This document shows positions 9,486 to 22,439 of a DNA stretch of 64,000 nt, piece by piece (within the stretch, counting starts at the first letter, position 1; each line of letters opens with the position of its first letter). A program made the translations under genes and the position numbers. The stretch lies in assembly GCA_963691655.1 (NCBI GenBank), contig OY829326.1, positions 81,709,235-81,773,234 of the forward strand. The letters are read 5' to 3'. The stretch is from Toxonevra muliebris (taxonomy: Eukaryota > Arthropoda > Insecta > Diptera > Pallopteridae). Below the pieces are notes generated by a model that ran no database searches, had not been told where the DNA came from, and saw only the letters and a program-made list of their open reading frames with translations.

Positions 9486-12400
9486 AACTCACTTTCAAAG
9501 TAACGGTATTCATCATGTGTTTCTGACACATGAACAAAAAAATTAATCCTAGATCCATGAAATCTTAGGCTTTCAGTAAATGCCAAAGTTGCGTTATTTT
9601 CATAATATAAGAATTAAGCAAAGCTTAACTAACCTAGCAAATAAAAATTAAAAAATAGCATTTTAGAAATTTTTCGCAAATAAAGTTCCGAGTTTAAAAG
9701 CGTCGCGTGGCCGCATTAATCAAATTTTTAAAAATTTGTTGTATTATCTTAGTCAACAATTTTACTTTAAAATTGCATTATTACTTTTTTAAAATTATGA
9801 TTTAATTTTTTATCGATTTTGGATGCACTCGACACCCTGTGCAACGTGATGACACTAGCTCTTGTGTTTATTATTTTTTTATACTAATTACAAAAATGGA
9901 AGACAACGAAAATAGCGTGACATCATCGAGGAGTAAAGAAATATGTCTGAATTGTGGGGCACGAAAAGTGGGGTCTACAAAAATAATTCGTCCATCCATT
10001 TTGCTGTTTACTTTGTGAATAGCAAGAGCAAACTGAAGTTGGTTGACTAATCGGCTGACAAATCGCGACGTGTGTGGGCGCTTTAGGCATACGAACCAAC
10101 CAATTCCAACCGCGCTTAACAATCCTTTTGCCGTGCAGATTTTATTAAGGGGGTCTATACGTCTCTCGATTTGAAAAATTCGATTTTTTTTGTATATTTG
10201 TAATCTTATAGAGGATGTTGGGAAACGCTGTTTAAACGATTTGTTCGAAAACATCCTAGTTTGAAGGTCAGAGCGTTAAGCATGCGCCCCTTTTATCAAC
10301 ATTCTATTACGTTATAATCTCTATTTTTCTTGTTATTAACCCATAAATTGCTGTTCATTTTTGTCGCATTTCAGCATTTTTTGGCAATCTGTTAAAATAC
10401 TTATTTATATTGGAATCGAAGTTTATTAACTTAATTTAATTTTTTAGCAAGAAACAGCTAAGGACCACTTTTTATCTTTTTATCACCAATCACAGAACGA
10501 AAAAATTAACCCATTAAGTCCGAGAGCAAACCGGTTAAAAACCAAAAAATCTTCAATCACACGTCTTTATCGTCAAAAACTCAAACAGCAAATGGTATAA
10601 TCGATTTTTTTTATTTTTTTTTTAAGTTTCTCTCTTCGCGTTAGAATAACTGTGAAAACGATTACGTCCTCCAGTACTTTTTTTATCTTCAAAAAATGTA
10701 CTTCTTTGTTGTGCGTATAAGCATCATTACGACTTAAAGAGTTAATTGATTTATTTGGCACCGCTCCCGAATTTTATACTTTTGAAAAGCCATTTCATTA
10801 GATACAAGTTTTTTGCCACTTTTTATTTAATTTATTTTTTGCATTCATTATTAGCATCAAAAATTGGGAGAATTTTTTTTTCAAAAGCCCGCAATTTTGA
10901 GAAATTTTAATATCTTTCAAAAAGCTTGTGTTTACTTATGACCAAGGTAATGGCAATATTTTTAATTTTTTACTTTCGGACAGGTCAAGCAGACGTCGTA
11001 TCGAAGAAAAATCGTGTTCAAAGAGGAAGAAGGAACTATTAAATAAAAAAGCGTTCACAAATCTTTTGTGGTTCTTTTTTAATAAACTGCTAAAGTTAGG
11101 GTTCGAAAATGGAGTTAGACACCCCTAAAGTGGCAAAACTCATATGGCCAATTTTTTCTGTAGAATAAAGCGCGAAAAAAAAATTCTTTGAATTTCGCAC
11201 TATGTCGACTAAATTCTATTCATATATATCCCATAGCATCGGGAAACACAAATGTTAAAACAATCGGTTGCGTTCGCCCTTCACTGTGCACGTTCCTTTC
11301 ACTTGTGTAGCGCATCTGATCGAAATGGGCCAAAGTTCAAATCGAAACAAAAACGTAAAAAAAATGCAATCAGCTTTGTGTAATAGAAAAGGACTTAAAC
11401 TTATGAAACAATTCACAATACCGTTTAATTAATTTTTTCTGTTGATTGATGGCTTTGAAATGTATCGCAAATTTCATGTAACGTTAGACTTAATTTTACA
11501 AAAAGTTTTTTCTGAAAAATCTAGCAAAACGAAAATTGGAAATGATCTCCTTTTTTTCGAGAACTTTTGACCTAGGTTCTAGATACAAATGCATTTTTTA
11601 AAAATTATTCAATTTCCTCGCTGTATTGGCCAACAAACTTGTGGAACGTTAAAGGCCAATTTCGCTGAAAAATTGTACTTTGTGATTCGACATAAAAACA
11701 TAATTTACTGTTTACAGAAACCACTGAGCCGGGCATAGAGTAGCCAGAAGTACTGATTTAGTCAGTACATTTAATGATTTTAAAATTTAAAACCTAGCTA
11801 TTTTTGGATTTTCCATTATTTTAGTATTCAGTTTTCTAATCTTAATAACACTTTTAGTCTTTTTATTTCATTTTTATCTATTTTGAATTCTTTTAATGAA
11901 AACTAGACAGAAATATGGATTTTGTAAAATTCCCAACTGTAGAAAAAATGTAAATTATTTTCCTTGAAAAAAGTTAATTTTAAAAACCGTCCAAAAATCC
12001 CAAGAACAAACTACTATACTTAAGAATTCTGAGCGTCCACTGTATACCATTTAAAATTTAAATATTTGCTTTTCGCCTTTGTCGATAAACAAAATGAAGT
12101 TAACAGAAAACAACCCTGCATAAACGGAAAAAAATACCTTCGAAATAAATACCTTCGAAGTGGAATAAATAAAGAAATCCACTTTTGAGGGTTTTAAATA
12201 GTTCATTTATTATTTATAATTATGCACATATCAACACATGTATGTATTTTCATTTTCCTTAGTTCGTTCAAATCATCAATAAATACATAATTTATATTAT
12301 TTTAGAAAATCCTTACAATAAGTAAAACATTCAACATTTCAAATCATGTGCTTTTCCACTGTAAAATATCATAAACTAAAAGTAAAAGTTAATAATTGGG

Positions 12401-14187
12401 ATAACCAATAGAAGATTAACTAAAGTATAGCATTTTGTTAAGCAGTGAGTAAAAATGTTTCGTTATTTTTAAATTATATAGAATTTTAACATTCATGATA
12501 TTTATTATATATATTAATTTACGTGGGCATAAAAAACTATAATTATGTTTTAATTAATTTGCTTGCAAGGCAGAATTAGTTTGCAAATTAAATAAGATAT
12601 GCTTATGAATTTAAAATATTAACGAATAAAAAAAATAATTTTAGAAATAGAAAATTCGAAATTAAATTGCGTTAAGACCGTGTGCATGTGTGGTTTTAGT
12701 ATTGATGTGATTTACACTTGAGATTAGCAACTGGATTTTTATAAGGCAAGTGTTTTTGAAGTATTCTAAAATAACTCTTATCGAATTGACGTAACCTACG
12801 CACAGTTATGCAGCCACTGATAAGTGTGAAAAGTATGAAAGTAGATAATTGTCAAAAATTTCCGTCAATGTTAAACTAATCTCAAATGCACTCGTATATC
12901 GATGTACGACGTAATTCTGAAGGATGAAACAAAAATGTCATTTATTAGGAAAGTTAGTTTGATTGTATCATGATAATTAATCAATCGTTACACTTTATGC
13001 ACGAGTACACAATTGGACCTCAATTTTCCTTATATAAAGAAGACTGGTGGTGTCATTTATCGATTTAACCATTTGTAATCTAGTATTAGAAAGAAAGAAT
13101 TTGAAACCGATATATCGATGGCCCAGTGCAAGAACATCCTATGGCGATTTTCTCACTTTTTCAGGAGAAGCGTTTAAAGTCATGCTTAATCAACTATAGA
13201 TTTCAATCGACATGGAATACTATTGCACGGACCCATCTATATATGAAATATAAGGCCAAACAATATAAGGTAAACAAAAAAAAATATATATATTTTAGTT
13301 TTCATCTTATTTGAATAGTTGGTTGAACATATTACAACATAGAAGAAATAAAAATGAAATAAATGAGTTTGTTGAAATCTCTTTTGATTTTCTAATTTAC
13401 GTAATGTTTTGATTTTTTTTTCTCATGGATGTTACCAACTCCAACTGAGCAATGGATTATATTGTATTCAGTTATCATTATGTTTATCTATTCGCGGTTA
13501 ATTATGAGTTGTGAATCGCGTATCGTATCTATCGTAATAGTATCTCTAGTAGGTAGTAGTATCTGTTACATTTCGCAATTAGCAGGAAATGTTAACAATT
13601 TCTTAACAACAACAACCTAAAATCTAAATTGTTGATCAGTTCACATTCCATTTTGCAAATAAGGCATTTTTATATTATTCATTCTGGGTTTAGTTTTCTT
13701 TTAGAATTTAATACGGGTTACAGTATAAATGCACAAAAATAAACACATTCTTAGCAACTAACTTGCTTTTTTCTGTTATTTTTGTTTTTGGACTTTTTTT
13801 TTTTGGATTTCTACTTGTCGATTTGATCGCATAAACTTGCATTAATATTGCCCTCTTGCTTAAATGTTTAATTTACACATACACGTAAGTAATAATAGTA
13901 ATAAAATCATCTTGGAGCCATTTTTTTAATACATATAATTTCCATTTGCAGCTTCATCTACGATCAGTTATTAATATGAAAATAAATGTATATTTCTCAC
14001 GTAACTCAATGTTAAACTTGTATGTATATTGTACAATTTAAAATTTTGTTTTTATGACAATAAGAAAATCATAAAGAACCATAATCATAATAATGTAAAC
14101 TTCTATAGAAAGAGATAGAATGTGATAGAGAGCAACATAGTTTAATAAATGAAAGTCATTGTTAGGTAAATATAATCAGTTTCGTTT
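9486..14187. other. Long AT-rich stretch without a supported gene
   Basis: Nothing coding can be supported. A TTAAGGGGGTCTATACGT motif at about 10145-10162 resembles the left end of the TTAA element at 38598, but no matching right end was found. A 41-codon frame from an ATG at 9896 (MEDNENSVTSSRSKEICLNC...) reads like a small exon but lacks splice support. The part from ~12.0 to 14.1 kb is probably 3' untranslated or flanking DNA of the minus-strand gene that ends at 14188. Confidence 0.45.
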
Positions 14188-17100
14188 TTATCGTTTAGCA
14201 TTGCTTGCTGGTTTTGGAAGACCGCTACGCTTGACATTTAGTGGTGGCCTGATTCCAGAAGGCTTCGGTATACCTGTCGATCCAGTTGTGATTTTTGTTA
14301 ATGATTGTGGTAGAGTTAGTTTTGATGTTGTTGAACCATTAGCAACAGGAGCAGATGTAGGAGCAATAGTTGATTTCAAACCAGATCCGCTTTGGACACT
14401 ACCGCGTGAAGAAGCTGAGGACATGCTCTGAAACATTAGATATTAAGAAAAAACATGATGTTGATTAAACAAAATTTGTAAGCCCAATGCTCATGAGAAA
14501 TCAAAGAGAGTAATCTGCCAGGATAGGAATTAGAAGCAAGATCAAAGGATGTTGTCATTGACTTTCACGACTGAAATGGAGGTACATGATCAAAAAATTA
14601 AATACTACTTACATCGGTTGGTGAATGTCTGCCTGCATCTACATCGATATCGTTCGCTTGCGGTAATCCCTTTGCGGCGACATTTAGGCTATAGTATCCG
14701 GAGGAAGGGCGCACAAGACTAACACGTTTCAAGCCAGTCGTACCAGGGGCTCGTATTCCTGATACAAGCTTTGGAACTTTGAACACTGAATCACCAGCTG
14801 CCTGCAGATAAAAACGAAACAAAATGTTCATATAAACCGACACAAAATACTAATATAATGACTTATTATTTACTTCTTGTTGATGTTGCGTTGATGATAT
14901 CCCCGTTGAATTTGCTCGTGGGGAGTTCATTTTTATCTGCAAAAAAACAAAAAAGTATTTTGTGTAATTTGTCAGTTATGATTGCAATGTGAATACAATT
15001 ACCTCTTTCTTCAATCCTAGAGCACTTCCTCTGGGTGCTGGCAATCCACTCGATGATGCGGTAGCGGTATAACCAAAGTTGCTGGATAAATTGTGAAAAG
15101 ATTTTGATTTGGTACCCATGGGACTTTTCAAAACTCCAGACACTTTCTCCGAAGAGCCAACATTGGGTTGCGTGCGATTAAATTTAGTGGATGGCGTAGC
15201 ACCAATATTCGATGCGAAATTATTGCCCTTATAACTAAATTGCTTAAGTTGCGTTGTCGTTGTTTTCTCCAAATCGCTGGCGGAAGTTGCCTTTACCACA
15301 TTCAGTTTTTGCAAGCCCGAAATGTAGCGAGGGCGAGAAAGTGAGCGTGGTTCTAAGCGTGATTTTGCTGTTGTTTTTGCTACAGCTGCCATTGGAGCTT
15401 CAACTTCGGGTAAATTACATTTGAGTGATAGCTGTGTTTTATCCTTTGGTTTCTTATAAGTTAGATAGTTCATATTAATTTTAGAGGACGATATCGACTT
15501 TGATGGCTTCTCCTCCACCTCCGATTTGTTGTTGTTGAAAATATTAGACGACGATTGATCGCGCCGGGAAATTCTTTGTGTGATGCTGCCATATACGGTC
15601 CCATTTTGTGCATCTAATTCCATATTTTCCAGGTCGCCATCGTCATCTATACAAGGCACATTCAATTCAGTTTCAGCTACACCTTTTTCACCATTCATAC
15701 TGCGGTCCTTAACGATTTTTATTGTCTTAAAACGATCACGATCACGTTCACGCTTCTCAGCGAGCTTATACGCTGCTGCACTCGTTTCTCGTTGAGCATT
15801 TGTTGATCCCTCCAAATATGTCGTAGCTGCCGCTACCGATTCGCCACCCTCAGTCTTTTGTGCAATATTCTCTTGAGTATTCACCATCATCTCCATTTCA
15901 GTCTCTTTCTTATTCGCGATCTCCGATTCTCCCTCTCCATTTTCGTGCTTATGCACTATAAACGACATGGCTGGCGATTTGCACTGCGTTGAGAGGGACG
16001 AAATATTTATATCATCATAGAGACGGCTTCGCCGGCTGAGCAGTCGTTCTCCACTGCTACTTGCAGAGCTCAATGTGGAAGAAGAAAATCCATTCGTTGG
16101 CGAATCATGAAGTTCTTTCATCATTTCTTTGGAATTCAGTAGCGTAGAATTTCTCAATTCGCTAGTATTAATCATGGAGTCTTTGACAATGCTCGTATTC
16201 AGCTTTCGCGATTCACGAGAAGACTCTTGTATTCTTCCTGCGACCGAATTTTTCAAATCAATCGTAGTATTGAGTTGCGACCGTGAAGATTGTCCAGTTT
16301 CTCCCTCCTCTACGCTGACCACGTCCTCTGATGTGCGCATTATTTGACGTGAATCTTTGACCTCGCGCGATATCTCTTGTTCGCCGAGCTGACTATGCGC
16401 GTTGAAACGCTTCTTTATCGTCTCCAGAGATCTTTTCATTTTCAGCTGTTCCGCATTCAATTCCACTTTGCTAAATTCTTCCAGCATATGCTCGAACTCC
16501 TCCTCATCATCATTGCTTGCAAGAAGCTCCGCCTCCGCCTGTGCCAGATCCATAACATTCTGCATCTCAATGTCGGCCGCAGCCTGCTGCTGTGTACTGC
16601 GCTGATAGCTCTGGCTGAATGTCTCACTCGGATTTTCGATATTCTCCAGCAGTTCCATTGTTTCAAAGTTTGGTAAGGCACCCGAGAATGTTTCCGAGTT
16701 GACTTTCTTATTACTACTGTTATTCAGCTGCATATCGTAATGGTTTTGCTCGAACGTCTCATTAAGAACTCGTGACGATGCGACTATTGGTGAGAGGTTA
16801 ACATCATCGCCTATTTTAATTTTCGGAGTATACTGCTGCTTGTTGTAGCGTATGCTTGTTGTGTGTGGAGTGGACTCGTACAATTTCATCACCTCTAGGT
16901 TCTTCTGAATGTTCTCGGGAGTCTGACAACGTGCATCTGGCGTCAGCTGCTGACAATCGTATGTAGAATTGCCTTCGGTCGCTGTCGTCAGACATATAGT
17001 TTCATTCATTTTTATTTGTTTATTGAATGTTTCATTCGCCGCCAACTCAACATTGCCGCACAAATTGCGTGTCGCATTTAACACCGGCTCTGCTGGATTT

Positions 17101-17801
17101 TCCCTGTATTTACCAATGACACACTCTTCTGCTTTTTCTCTTTCGACACAAATGCTATTTTCCACCAAATTAAAGGTGGTATCACCAATCATCTCATCGC
17201 TAAGCAGCATAGTGCGGTGTACAATACTCCCTCCATTTACCCCTTTCTCGTCACTAGCATCCTTATTCACGAATGCCACTGTGCGATTATTTTCATCTAC
17301 TACGCTTTCAGTTGAATTATCCATGGTACTACAACCTGATGCCGTTTTGCTCAGCGCCAACGAAATATCGTCGATTTGCGCTATGTGCGAATCTTTAATG
17401 AGCGTTCCATCACCCGACATGGTTAACGATTCAAGCGCCTTCCGATCGCGAATCATATCGCTAAGCGTATATCCATCGCCAGTCGATTTATCCGTTAAAT
17501 TGAAGATTCTATCATCTCCCAAGCCGTTCACATCATTGTTGAAATCCAAGCTTTGCGTAGATTGTAGGAAATTTATATTCGAGAAATCTGCTGAAGTGAT
17601 GAGAGAATTATTCATACGTTCCAACGACACACTCATGGACGAGCAAATGGAAGGCGGCGGTGATGTGTCTTGTAAAAAGGATTTATGCATTGTTGTAACT
17701 AATCCTCCAATTTCTAAGTTAAGCATTGGTGTATTCGTTTGTTGTTGGTGCAGCTGTTGCGGCTGATGAAGCTGTTGGCCATTAGTGTATAATGCATTTG
17801 G
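14188..17801 (-). CDS. Large disordered SxIP-motif protein (3' four exons)
   Basis: Minus-strand coding exons: 17801-15003, 14936-14874, 14801-14613, 14427-14188, each bounded by AG and GT and all in phase 0, giving 1,096 codons to the stop. The 5' end is open: the frame continues through an acceptor (TTACAG) at 17802-17807, so the first exon(s) lie upstream. No globular domain is recognisable. The long exon has a Q/H-rich start, repeated NETF/SETF-type peptides (VLNETFEQ, PSETFSQS, ANETFNK) and an acidic ELLASNDDEEEFEHMLEEF helix. The last ~250 residues are basic and Ser/Pro-rich with SxIP/SxLP-like motifs (SSGLPAPRG, STGIPKPSGIRPP, RSGLPKP, SGIRAP). Such motifs bind EB1 at microtubule plus ends in other proteins, so a spindle/microtubule role is inferred. 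I cannot name the orthologue. Confidence 0.85.
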
Positions 17802-17829
17802 CTGTAATAAAATAAAATACAATCAGATA

Positions 17830-17992
17830 GTCCCCGATACATTTTTTTTGTTATTTCTTAAAGTTATTGGTATAAGATTGCTTTCTTAAAAATAAGTTTA
17901 AAAATTCAATTTACCGTTGTTTAAAATCCTTCTGAAAGGCGTACGGGCTTATCTGGGTCTAAGGATAGAACCATATTTTTTTATTTTGAAGC
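17830..17992. other. Intron sequence upstream of the SxIP gene exon
   Basis: AT-rich, no features; it separates the 17801 exon boundary from the SINE insertion. Confidence 0.4.
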
Positions 17993-18245
17993 TTAGGTTA
18001 GGTTAGGTTAGGTTGGAGTGGCTGTCGATTCCGAACGGCGGTGTGACAATTTTTTATCGGCTTGGTGGTTTGCCATTACCAACCAAGGTGTGTACTTGTA
18101 CACTACACTATAATTCTCATACACTTCATATTGATAGTGAATATAAGAAAGTTATGAAAATTAACCAACAGACGAAGACGGGAACCGGACCCAAACCTCC
18201 CAGATGAAAGTTTAGTGCACTGCCCACTAGACTATCGAGGTCGTC
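17993..18245 (-). mobile_element. tRNA-derived SINE with TTAGG-type LINE tail
   Basis: On the minus strand the first ~75 bases (18245-18171) look like a tRNA: 5' GACGA pairs with 3' TCGTC, an A box TAGTCTAGTGG lies at 18234-18224 and a B box GGTCCGGTTCC at 18191-18181. The anticodon region is Glu-like (CTTTCATC). The body follows and the element ends at 17993-18012 in four TTAGG units (plus-strand sense) next to GGAGTGGCTGTC, the same 3' end as the LINE at 4881. No obvious target duplication was found. Confidence 0.7.
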
Positions 18246-18409
18246 TTTTGAAACTTGATAATTCACATTTATCTTCTGAATAAAACATCATTCAAGTGAT
18301 CACTTCGGCTTTGTTTACAAGACCGAATTCGATGAACCTAATTTTCGAAGACTCTGTGCAATAAATCTGGTCTAATATAACGAATAGAGCATTAAATTAT
18401 ATGTGTGAA

Positions 18410-18665
18410 ACTCATTTGCATCTTCTGCAACTCTGACTCTTGTTGGTGTTTTTGTATCGTGTAGAGTAAAATTTCTTTCCAACTATTCAATGATTCGACG
18501 GATAGTAAGCACAGTTGGTCGTTTATGTGGACCATAAAATTCGCGCAGTGCACGTTGAGTATTTAAAAAAGGACGATTATTTTCATAAAATTTTTAGATA
18601 ATAACCAAGCGTTGTTGAAGCTGAGGGTGATGAATTACCAGACTATACCAAATATAAATGGTAGC
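18410..18665 (-). pseudogene. Mariner-like transposase remnant
   Basis: Conceptual minus-strand translation gives pieces such as NNRPFLNTQRALREFYGPHK, TVLTIRRIIE and a RVRVAEDANEF region, matching the N-terminal helix-turn-helix part of insect mariner-like transposases. Stops interrupt it and no catalytic segment or terminal repeats were found. It sits inside the presumed large intron. Confidence 0.5.
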
Positions 18666-18959
18666 CATTAACATTTTTACCATGTTAAATATGGCTGTCC
18701 TGACCTTTCCATATTCGAAAACGGAGGGAACCAACCAGTCAAAAAGTTTTGAAAAAAGTTCATATTGCTTTTGATGCAGTAATTCTTCCAAGAAGTGATT
18801 TTTATACGTGAGGATTGTGCCTAATAAAATTGACCCCTACAAAAATTTTGAAATCTTTTGAACCAGTAGTCCGATTTTTATAAACTAAAGTATTTTATTT
18901 TGTAAATTATTTTTAGATTTGAAAAAAAAAAAAAATTAAAAACCACGAACTATTATTTT

Positions 18960-19560
18960 TTAATAAAAAGTTTTAATTTTTCAGGACACCCTCACTGCTG
19001 CTGAAGATCACTTTATTTTAAAGTCTTGAAGGTCTTTGGCCACTTTTTTGTTAACTTCATCTCCCTTTTTACTAAAGTCCAGTATCTCTCAATTGATATT
19101 AGTTTGGTGGATTGGCTTCTCTAGGCACTAAAATCACTTCATTCCGTTGCAACTTGCAACCACTCTAAAGTCGCTTTGCCGTAGTGACATGAAACGAGGT
19201 CAGATATTCTTTGGGAATTTTTTCATCTTTTTGAGAATCTTCCTCGAGAATCGGCTGTATAAAATTCCTGCCTACGAAGCTGGGAAAAAGTCAGCTAAAA
19301 GTAAGTAAGTAAGTTTCATGTTCCATTATGCAGCATTCCAATTTCTTAACAAAAACTTGTTTCAGCTTTTCAGCTCGTTATTTCGGAACTTTTTACATCT
19401 TACATGTATTCAGCCCAGCTTCCTTCTTAGTCCTGCGCACGAATTTTTCTTCAGAATGGGCACAGCTTTCTTTGCCTTCTCACAATCATGTGTCCCTTGC
19501 TTTTTACCAGAACCTTTCTTCCGAGCAATACACAATTATTTCTTAAAAAGCGTTTAATAG
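18960..19560 (-). pseudogene. Tc1-like transposase remnant
   Basis: Minus-strand reading shows, from 19560 downward, a degenerate DNA-binding region (SKTISRAIKRFLRNN, then GSGKKQGTHDCEKAKKA), and lower down catalytic-domain pieces (SCHYGKATLEWLQ, and ISIERYWTLVKREMK). The order fits a Tc1-family DDE transposase. Numerous stops and frameshifts make it inactive. Other decayed members of the same type occur at 51480-52110. Confidence 0.6.
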
Positions 19561-20109
19561 CGCGAGAAATAGTTTTAGGGTTAGTCTCTACATCCATGCC
19601 TACTCTACAATAACAAAATTTTTTGTTTTTAATTCTAATTAAATAAAAGGTATATGCTAGTAAGTCATTTATTCCTAAACTTTAGAAACTATAATTCATA
19701 TTCAAAAGTAAAGTGCTTTAACTAAACTATATTTTAATGCCGTAAGAAATAAGTGTGGCATTAAAGCCCAATTTATTCATCCTCAATTAAATTTAAAGAC
19801 GCTTTTAAAATTGGGAAATTTATAGATTTTGAAAAATTTGATTTATTCAGCCTCTACTAGCGATTTTAATGGAGGTTGCCAACATCAATTAATCGCGCAT
19901 TAAATTTAAAACCGGTTTTAGCTAAAAGGACAAAATCGACCCTATTATCACTAATAGACGTTTAATTGAGGGTTCCGTTTTTTTCACTCTGTATTAGCGT
20001 TAACACTTATTAGTCGGTGCTGTCACATTTTTGTAATAATTTGTAAAATAGTGCGATATGGAGATTTTAGTTTCAAAAAAAATTTGAGTACATTTAAAAC
20101 TAAATCGAA

Positions 20110-20588
20110 TCAAAACTATACAAAAATTTAAAGAACTGATTTTATTTCCGTAGTTAGCGCCATCGAGTTAACAGTTATGTACAATTTCGAACAACTCCTT
20201 CCACTTTTTGCCAAATTTTACTGCAATCTAAATGAGATAGAAAACGTTGAGCATTTTATTGGGAAATGCCCCATTTTAACAACATTCCGTGTTGCAAATT
20301 TCCAAAAAACAACTTTGACACATTCTGATATAGTGAATGTATTGAATGGGAAAAATGATGAGTCTTGGAAAAAACTGGTTTCTTACATAACTGGTGCGCT
20401 GAAGTTCAGAGAATTAATTGAAAATGAATTTACGTGATATGTTAAAAGTAGATCGCATATTCCGGCAGACGACCTTTAAGGCCATTGCCGTATATTCTTT
20501 ATTTAGTTATTTAAAAATATTGTTAGTCTGTAAGCATACATTGTGAACTTTATACTATATAAAAATAAAGAACTTTTCTATTCTATTC
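20110..20588 (+). mobile_element. 3' end of a Jockey-like LINE
   Basis: The frame 20177-20437 encodes a C-terminal knuckle region (NVEHFIGKCPIL) and a tail ending ALKFRELIENEFT, typical of the extreme C-terminus of Jockey-type ORF2. A short 3' untranslated region follows and ends in a TTCTATTCTATTCTA tract at about 20574-20588, a LINE-like simple tail. The remaining element is absent: 5' truncated. Confidence 0.6.
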
Positions 20589-20704
20589 TACCACGTAAAC
20601 CTCGTAAGTTTGTATTGTGTATATCAGCTGTTTTTATTCTTCATAGAAAAAGTTTACGAGGTGTTCGCAAACTTATGAGTCAATTTCAGTGTGTCAACCT
20701 CGTA
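20589..20704. mobile_element. Fragment of the AGTGGTCCTC-ended element
   Basis: About 110 bases (CCTCGTAAGTTTGTATTG, ATATCAGCTGTTTTTATTC, AGTTTACGAGGTG...) closely match the left arm of the 55401-57494 element at 55435-55550. It abuts the LINE tail. Only this arm is present. Confidence 0.6.
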
Positions 20705-20739
20705 TATAGTGAAGAAAAATTAAAAAAAATCTTTAGTCA

Positions 20740-21716
20740 GCAGTCCAGGTAATGTCTTTATTGAACCATTTGGTTCTCCGGATGAAGGTAAGAAGATCCG
20801 ATAGTTCCGCGTTCGTTATCTCTGTTAGACTAGACTATTGAAAAACCGCGACCCCAAACATTGGGAATTGAAGAATCGATTCTGTCTCTTCTTCATCATG
20901 ACAACTTCTGCACAGTCCGCTCGTTGGAATACGCCACCATTGAAGCATTGGTGCAATAGCACAAAGTCCAGTTATGACTCCTGTGAGCAGACGTACTGCA
21001 GATTTGTTGTGCTCTAAGAGGACATTTGTCCACTTCCTATCTAACCTTGGCCACAAGGCCCGTGAAACTATACAGTCATCTAGGTTAGTCCAAGCGTCAT
21101 TTGACACCGCTATGGTGTACTTGTCTATTATCCTAAATAGTTCACACATCGGAGATTGTGTAGAGGTATCCGCCTCGTTAATAGCCATTTCAGAGCCTCT
21201 TCTGGCCATTTCATCTGCTATTTCGTTCCCTTCAATATTGCTATGTCCAGGAACCCAACAGAGAGTGACTTTGTGGTGCTCCATGGCCATCAGTGAAGCA
21301 CGACATTTCTTTACAATCTCTGATTTAACTATTTTGGGTTCTATTGCCTTCATTGCAGCCTGACTGTCAGCAAAGATAGTGATATTCGAAATCAGAATCG
21401 TACTGTCTTGTAGAAGTCGAGCTGCTCTCTCAATAGCAAAAATCTTTGACTGAAAAACGCTGCAGCTGTCAGGAAGACGATACGACCGCCTTAGCTGCAG
21501 GTCTTCGGGCTAGAGACCAGCTCCAGTTCCATTCTCCATCTTTGAGCCATCCGTAAAGATGGTATTACCTGCATTACCTGTTGCCGAACCCGACTCCCAG
21601 TCTCCCCTGGTTGGATATAGAGTTGGAATTCTAGTAATAAAATCTAAATTTGAAGTCATATAATTCGTGGCCACATCTAAGTCAGCTTTCCTCCTAAAGC
21701 AAGGAGGAACATCAAA
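20740..21716 (-). mobile_element. LINE RNase H and C-terminal region, decayed
   Basis: On the minus strand an almost full RNase H domain is readable: IFTDGSKMENG (first Asp) near 21560-21530, FQSKIFAI where the catalytic Glu is replaced by Lys near 21440, FADSQAAMKAIE (Asp) near 21370, and WVPGHSNIEGNEIADEMA (last Asp) near 21260-21205. A Cys/His knuckle (CRSCHDEEETESILQ) ends at ~20870. One TAG stop interrupts between the first two motifs. It is the 3' half of the element whose endonuclease piece lies at 22440-22960. Confidence 0.75.
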
Positions 21717-22330
21717 CTATCTGATAGCCAAGCCGCAACCATAGCTTTAAATTCACCTATTACCAAATCCAAACTAATATTGCAGAGCAAGAAGCACCTC
21801 ATATGGGTTCCTGGTCATAGGAACATTGTTAGAGCCGATGCACTTGCTAAGCAAGGCTCCTCCCAGTAACCTCCTCTATTGAAATAGGCTTTCATTCCGC
21901 TAAAAGAGGCTCAGAGAAAAATACGAGAACATTTCCTACACCAAGCCAACCTCAGATGGGAGCGCATACAGACATGCACCAGCACCCGAATTGATGTAGT
22001 AAGATTAACTGCTGTCAGTACGAGCCACTGGCCAATAGCCGTTCATGCATCCAAAATGGGGATCGCATTCAACGACCATTGGCGTAACTGTAACGAAAGC
22101 AATGAGAAAGAGACGGCAAAAACCAGACTGTGGGTAAACCTTTTCGACAACCTGAAAGATTTTTCCACAGTAGACTTTAACAAGCTCATTATGTTTCTAA
22201 ACCAGACCAAATGGATTTAACCCCGGTGGCAAATCCTCACCCGAAATAAAACATTCGATATACTAGGGTTTTGTGGTATCAAAATGGCGCAAGTGTTTAG
22301 CACTCGATCACCACCTTAACCAACCAACCT
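21717..22330 (+). mobile_element. Opposite-strand LINE 3' end
   Basis: Plus-strand reading gives LSDSQAATIALNSP, then HLIWVPGHRNIVRADALAKQG (RNase H) and a C-terminal segment ending NLKDFSTVDFNKLIMFLNQ before a stop near 22220. A ~100-base 3' untranslated region ends in CTTAACCAACCAACC. It lies between two minus-strand LINE pieces, so it either inserted into or replaced the middle of that element. Confidence 0.65.
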
Positions 22331-22439
22331 AATTTTGAATTTTCAACATTTTTATTCAACATGTGATTATACTCTCATAACCTACAGTGTTCGTGAAACG
22401 AACTTCATGAGGACAACTATTATAAATAATATTATACTG

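Noticed and set aside
9871..10254. 127-codon minus-strand frame
   Set aside because: No domain, no splice context, and it crosses an apparent TTAA-element end.
14159..14431. 90-codon plus-strand frame
   Set aside because: Antisense shadow of the last exon of the SxIP gene.
16969..17766. 265-codon plus-strand frame
   Set aside because: Antisense shadow of the long minus-strand exon, which has spliced neighbours and protein-like composition.
17993..18012. (TTAGG)4 as a telomeric repeat
   Set aside because: Only four units, at the end of a SINE and matching a LINE tail; internal location. Treated as a retroposon tail.
18171..18245. A functional tRNA gene
   Set aside because: A and B boxes are imperfect, the anticodon arm does not fold cleanly and a SINE body and tail follow.
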